A stretch of 8,700 nt of DNA from Thermoplasmata archaeon (GTDB taxonomy: Archaea > Thermoplasmatota > Thermoplasmata > UBA10834), in the NCBI GenBank assembly GCA_013331315.1, contig DUGQ01000063.1, forward strand, positions 4,205 through 12,904, written 5' to 3'. How positions within the stretch are numbered: the stretch's first letter is position 1; each line of letters starts with the position of its first letter. The position numbers and the translations under genes were made by a program. Of the stretch, positions 6,953-8,700 are shown piece by piece. Under the pieces are notes generated by a model that was given only the letters and a program-made list of their open reading frames with translations, did not search any database and was not told the origin of the DNA.

Positions 6953-8008
6953 ATGACCGGGAGACTCATAGGCACTGATGTGGTCGTCGAAGACCCCGCA
7001 GAGGCGAGTCAGATACACAACAAGGGATACTACGGCGTCCCCCAGTCCGGCGGCTCGCTGAAGCTGACCCTTATGGAGGCGACGTACCTCGTGGACAGCG
7101 GAAGGCTGACGATCGAGGCCAAGGGCAAGCCCCTGGGATCAGGGGACCTGCTGAAGCTAGCTCACAAGACCTCCGAGGGGTTCGAGATACGATACCTGGT
7201 CTATCGCGAGCTCAGACAGCGAGGATATGTCGTGAAGATGGGTCAGTCGCCACTCGACTTCCGCGTGTTCCCGAGAGGCGGCTCGCCCAACAAGACCTCG
7301 AGCAGATGGTGGGTCGCGGCGATATCCGAGCGCTCGACATTCGACCTCGGCGACATGTTGGACAACCTCGACAGGGCGTCCGAGATTCGCAAGAAGCTTC
7401 TGCTGGCCGTGGTCGACGAGGAGAGCGACGTCACCTACTACGAGGTGCGCCGCATCGCACCAGTGGGCCGTCTGGGCGAGTTCGACGCCGAGGGAAAGGC
7501 GGAAGGCGTCGTCATGGCCGACAGGGTCATCGTCTCCGACCCCGACGCGATATGCCTGCTCCACGAGGGACATCACTTCGGGAAGCCCATAGGACAGATA
7601 CTCCAGCTCTCGCTCATCGAGGCGGTCTTCCTGGCGGAGCTGTCCGCGCTCAAGCTGAGAGATGGGAAGACAAATCGCGTTGTCGGATTGGAGACGCTCA
7701 AGAAGCGGGCCAAGAAGCTGCAGCCCGATTTCGAGATACGCCTCAGCGCCTTCAAGGACCTGAAGGGGAGAGGTCTCATCGTCAAGACCGGGTTCAAGTA
7801 CGGCTCTCACTTCAGGGCGTACGAGAGCGACCCGGAGAAGAACCACGCGAAGTACCTCGTGCACGCGGTTCCAGAGCAGTATAAGGCGATGTGGCCTGAG
7901 GTGAGCAGGGCGGTGCGGCTGGCCCACGGCGTACGGAAGGACATCCTGCTCGGCAGGGTTTCTAAGAAGCAGGTCGAGTACGTGTGTCTCGCACGGTACC
8001 GGCCTTGA
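6953..8008 (+). CDS. endA: tRNA-intron (splicing) endonuclease, α2-type
   Basis: Cuts pre-tRNA at bulge-helix-bulge sites to free introns, leaving 2',3'-cyclic phosphate and 5'-OH ends. The 351 residues form a tandem duplication, as in euryarchaeal α2 enzymes such as the one from Archaeoglobus; each half has a LTLMEATYL/LSLIEAVFL-like helix and a GYVVK or GLIVK strand. The C-terminal half (about 190-351) holds the catalytic triad Y290 (in FRAY), H298 (in NHAKY) and K329 (in VRKD), with spacings of 8 and 31 that agree with the family. In the first half F106 replaces the Tyr and no equivalent His is seen, so it is structural. The ATG is the only start between an in-frame TAA at 6917 and the body of the protein. 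The stop abuts the stop of the next, opposite gene within the palindrome TGATCA. Confidence 0.96.
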   Translation: MTGRLIGTDVVVEDPAEASQIHNKGYYGVPQSGGSLKLTLMEATYLVDSGRLTIEAKGKPLGSGDLLKLAHKTSEGFEIRYLVYRELRQRGYVVKMGQSPLDFRVFPRGGSPNKTSSRWWVAAISERSTFDLGDMLDNLDRASEIRKKLLLAVVDEESDVTYYEVRRIAPVGRLGEFDAEGKAEGVVMADRVIVSDPDAICLLHEGHHFGKPIGQILQLSLIEAVFLAELSALKLRDGKTNRVVGLETLKKRAKKLQPDFEIRLSAFKDLKGRGLIVKTGFKYGSHFRAYESDPEKNHAKYLVHAVPEQYKAMWPEVSRAVRLAHGVRKDILLGRVSKKQVEYVCLARYRP

Positions 8009-8167
8009 TCAGATGCGCGACACTCCTCCAGGCTTGTAGAGCTCGCTTCTCCAACCTACGACCTTGAAGTTCGCGCAGTACTGGTCTATCCTGTCCCTGT
8101 ACTCTATGGGAGGCACTATCCCTCTGCATTTCGTGCCGAAGAGATCGCAATCGTAGCAGGAAACCAT
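8009..8167 (-). CDS. Small four-cysteine protein, putative metal binding
   Basis: 52 residues from ATG to TGA. The sequence begins MVSCYDCDLFGTKC and contains YRDRIDQYCANF. Cysteines stand at 4, 7, 14 and 31 (CxxC-x6-C-x16-C), enough to ligate one zinc or an Fe-S cluster; that role is inferred from spacing only. Amino-acid use is protein-like, with conserved-looking Gly, Pro and Tyr positions, and the reading frame fits the space between endA and the GAPDH gene almost exactly. It follows GAPDH by 64 bases on the same strand. No strong ribosome site is seen (only GTGAG nearby), but TTAA near 8195 is placed correctly for a TATA element of a leaderless message. I do not recognise a named family. 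Confidence 0.65.
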   Translation of the reverse strand: MVSCYDCDLFGTKCRGIVPPIEYRDRIDQYCANFKVVGWRSELYKPGGVSRI

Positions 8168-8231
8168 CGTACTCTCACTACGTCTAGCGTCCTCTTAATC
8201 GTTGGCCCGGAAGGCCGTTAGCTCCCGTCTC
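8168..8231. other. Intergenic spacer between gap and the small Cys-rich gene
   Basis: 64 bases. A short inverted repeat GGCC-CGGAA-GGCC (8204-8216) and the AT-rich patch CTTAATC (about 8194-8200) are visible. The hairpin lacks a following T-run, so it is at most a weak transcript end. The AT patch may be the promoter of the small gene. Confidence 0.3.
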
Positions 8232-8700
8232 TCAGAGCAGCTTGGGCGCCAACTCGACCAGCCTGTTCGCGTATCCCCACTCGTTGTCGTACCACGAGAG
8301 TATCTTGCCGAACCTGCCCTTCCCGCCGATCACGAGCGAGAGGTCAGCGTCGATTACCGCCGAGTGTGGGTTGCCCACGATGTCCGAGGAGACTATCGGC
8401 TCCTCGCAGAACTCCATGATTCCCTTCATGGGGCCGTCGGCGGCCTTCTTCAGCGCCGCGTTGAGGTCCTCCTTTGTCATCTCCTTCTCCGTCGTGAAGC
8501 TGAGGTCCGTCACCGATCCGCACGGCGTCGGCACCCTCAGCGCGAATCCGTTCAGTTTGCCGGCGAGATCGGGGATGACCAGTCCGATGGCCTTTGCCGC
8601 CCCGGTGGTGGTGGGGATGATGTTCTCGGCCGCCGCCCGGCTGCGCCGCCAGTCCGTATGCGGAACGTCGGGGATGCGCTGATCGTTGGTGTAGGCGTGG
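8232..8700 (-). CDS. gap: Type I glyceraldehyde-3-phosphate dehydrogenase, 5' partial
   Basis: Converts glyceraldehyde 3-phosphate to 1,3-bisphosphoglycerate with NAD(P) in glycolysis, and the reverse in gluconeogenesis. Only the C-terminal 155 residues are present; the frame stays open to the right edge. The first visible residues HAYTNDQ carry the catalytic His (His176 in classical numbering). Then follow NIIPTTTGAAKA (phosphate-site Thr/Gly), KLNGFALRVPTP with the phosphate-binding Arg, and near the end SWYDNEWGYANRLVEL with the nicotinamide-contacting Asn. The catalytic Cys and Rossmann domain lie outside the window. This is the bacterial/eukaryotic type I enzyme, not the usual archaeal type II. 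The GTG at 8534 begins the Val of RVPTP, well inside the catalytic domain, and is not a real start. Confidence 0.96.
   Translation of the reverse strand, partial: HAYTNDQRIPDVPHTDWRRSRAAAENIIPTTTGAAKAIGLVIPDLAGKLNGFALRVPTPCGSVTDLSFTTEKEMTKEDLNAALKKAADGPMKGIMEFCEEPIVSSDIVGNPHSAVIDADLSLVIGGKGRFGKILSWYDNEWGYANRLVELAPKLL

Noticed and set aside
7157..7927. Minus-strand frame of 256 codons opposite endA
   Set aside because: The plus strand here encodes EndA with its full catalytic triad; the opposite frame has shadow-type composition.
8204..8216. GGCC-CGGAA-GGCC as a gap terminator
   Set aside because: It has only a four-base stem and no T-run on the transcribed side, so it is not claimed as a terminator.
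8242..8682. Plus-strand frame of 146 codons opposite the GAPDH gene
   Set aside because: The minus strand gives an unmistakable GAPDH C-terminus throughout.

Overview
The window reads as archaeal, most probably from the Thermoplasmatota or a nearby euryarchaeal lineage. The evidence is a VAT/Cdc48 two-ring AAA ATPase, a COG1395-type archaeal HTH protein, a duplicated α2-type tRNA splicing endonuclease, GGTG-type ribosome binding sites, leaderless-looking starts and archaeal TATA-like boxes. Base composition is GC-rich with frequent AGG/ATA codons. The lineage is inferred from gene content and was not tested by phylogeny.

Layout. Positions 1-2299 (+) hold the C-terminal 765 residues of a large secreted or surface protein with FG-GAP/VCBS calcium-loop repeats and an inserted β-sandwich domain. 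It converges on a leftward block at 6822-2335: hsp20 small heat-shock protein, a 110-bp gap, Cdc48/VAT, a COG1395 HTH regulator, and a 217-residue protein that looks like a degenerate TraB/PrgY-type domain. The last three genes are joined by two ATGA stop/start overlaps, so they are almost certainly one transcript. A 130-bp divergent promoter region (6823-6952) separates hsp20 from endA (+, 6953-8008). Back to back with endA lies a 52-residue four-cysteine protein on the minus strand (8009-8167), and then the C-terminal part of a type I (bacterial-like) GAPDH, which enters from beyond the right edge.

How the genes fit together. Hsp20 holds unfolding proteins. Cdc48/VAT unfolds them and carries a C-terminal Met-Tyr-Arg that fits the HbYX proteasome-docking motif. 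The two overlapping downstream genes are therefore candidates for regulators or partners of the unfoldase. EndA (tRNA intron removal) and GAPDH (central carbon metabolism) are ordinary housekeeping functions.

No tRNA, rRNA, CRISPR array, insertion sequence or attachment site was seen, and no gene-free stretch exceeds 300 bases. The most interesting items are the translationally coupled Cdc48–COG1395–TraB-like trio, the hairpin covering the hsp20 ribosome binding site, and the small Cys-rich gene.
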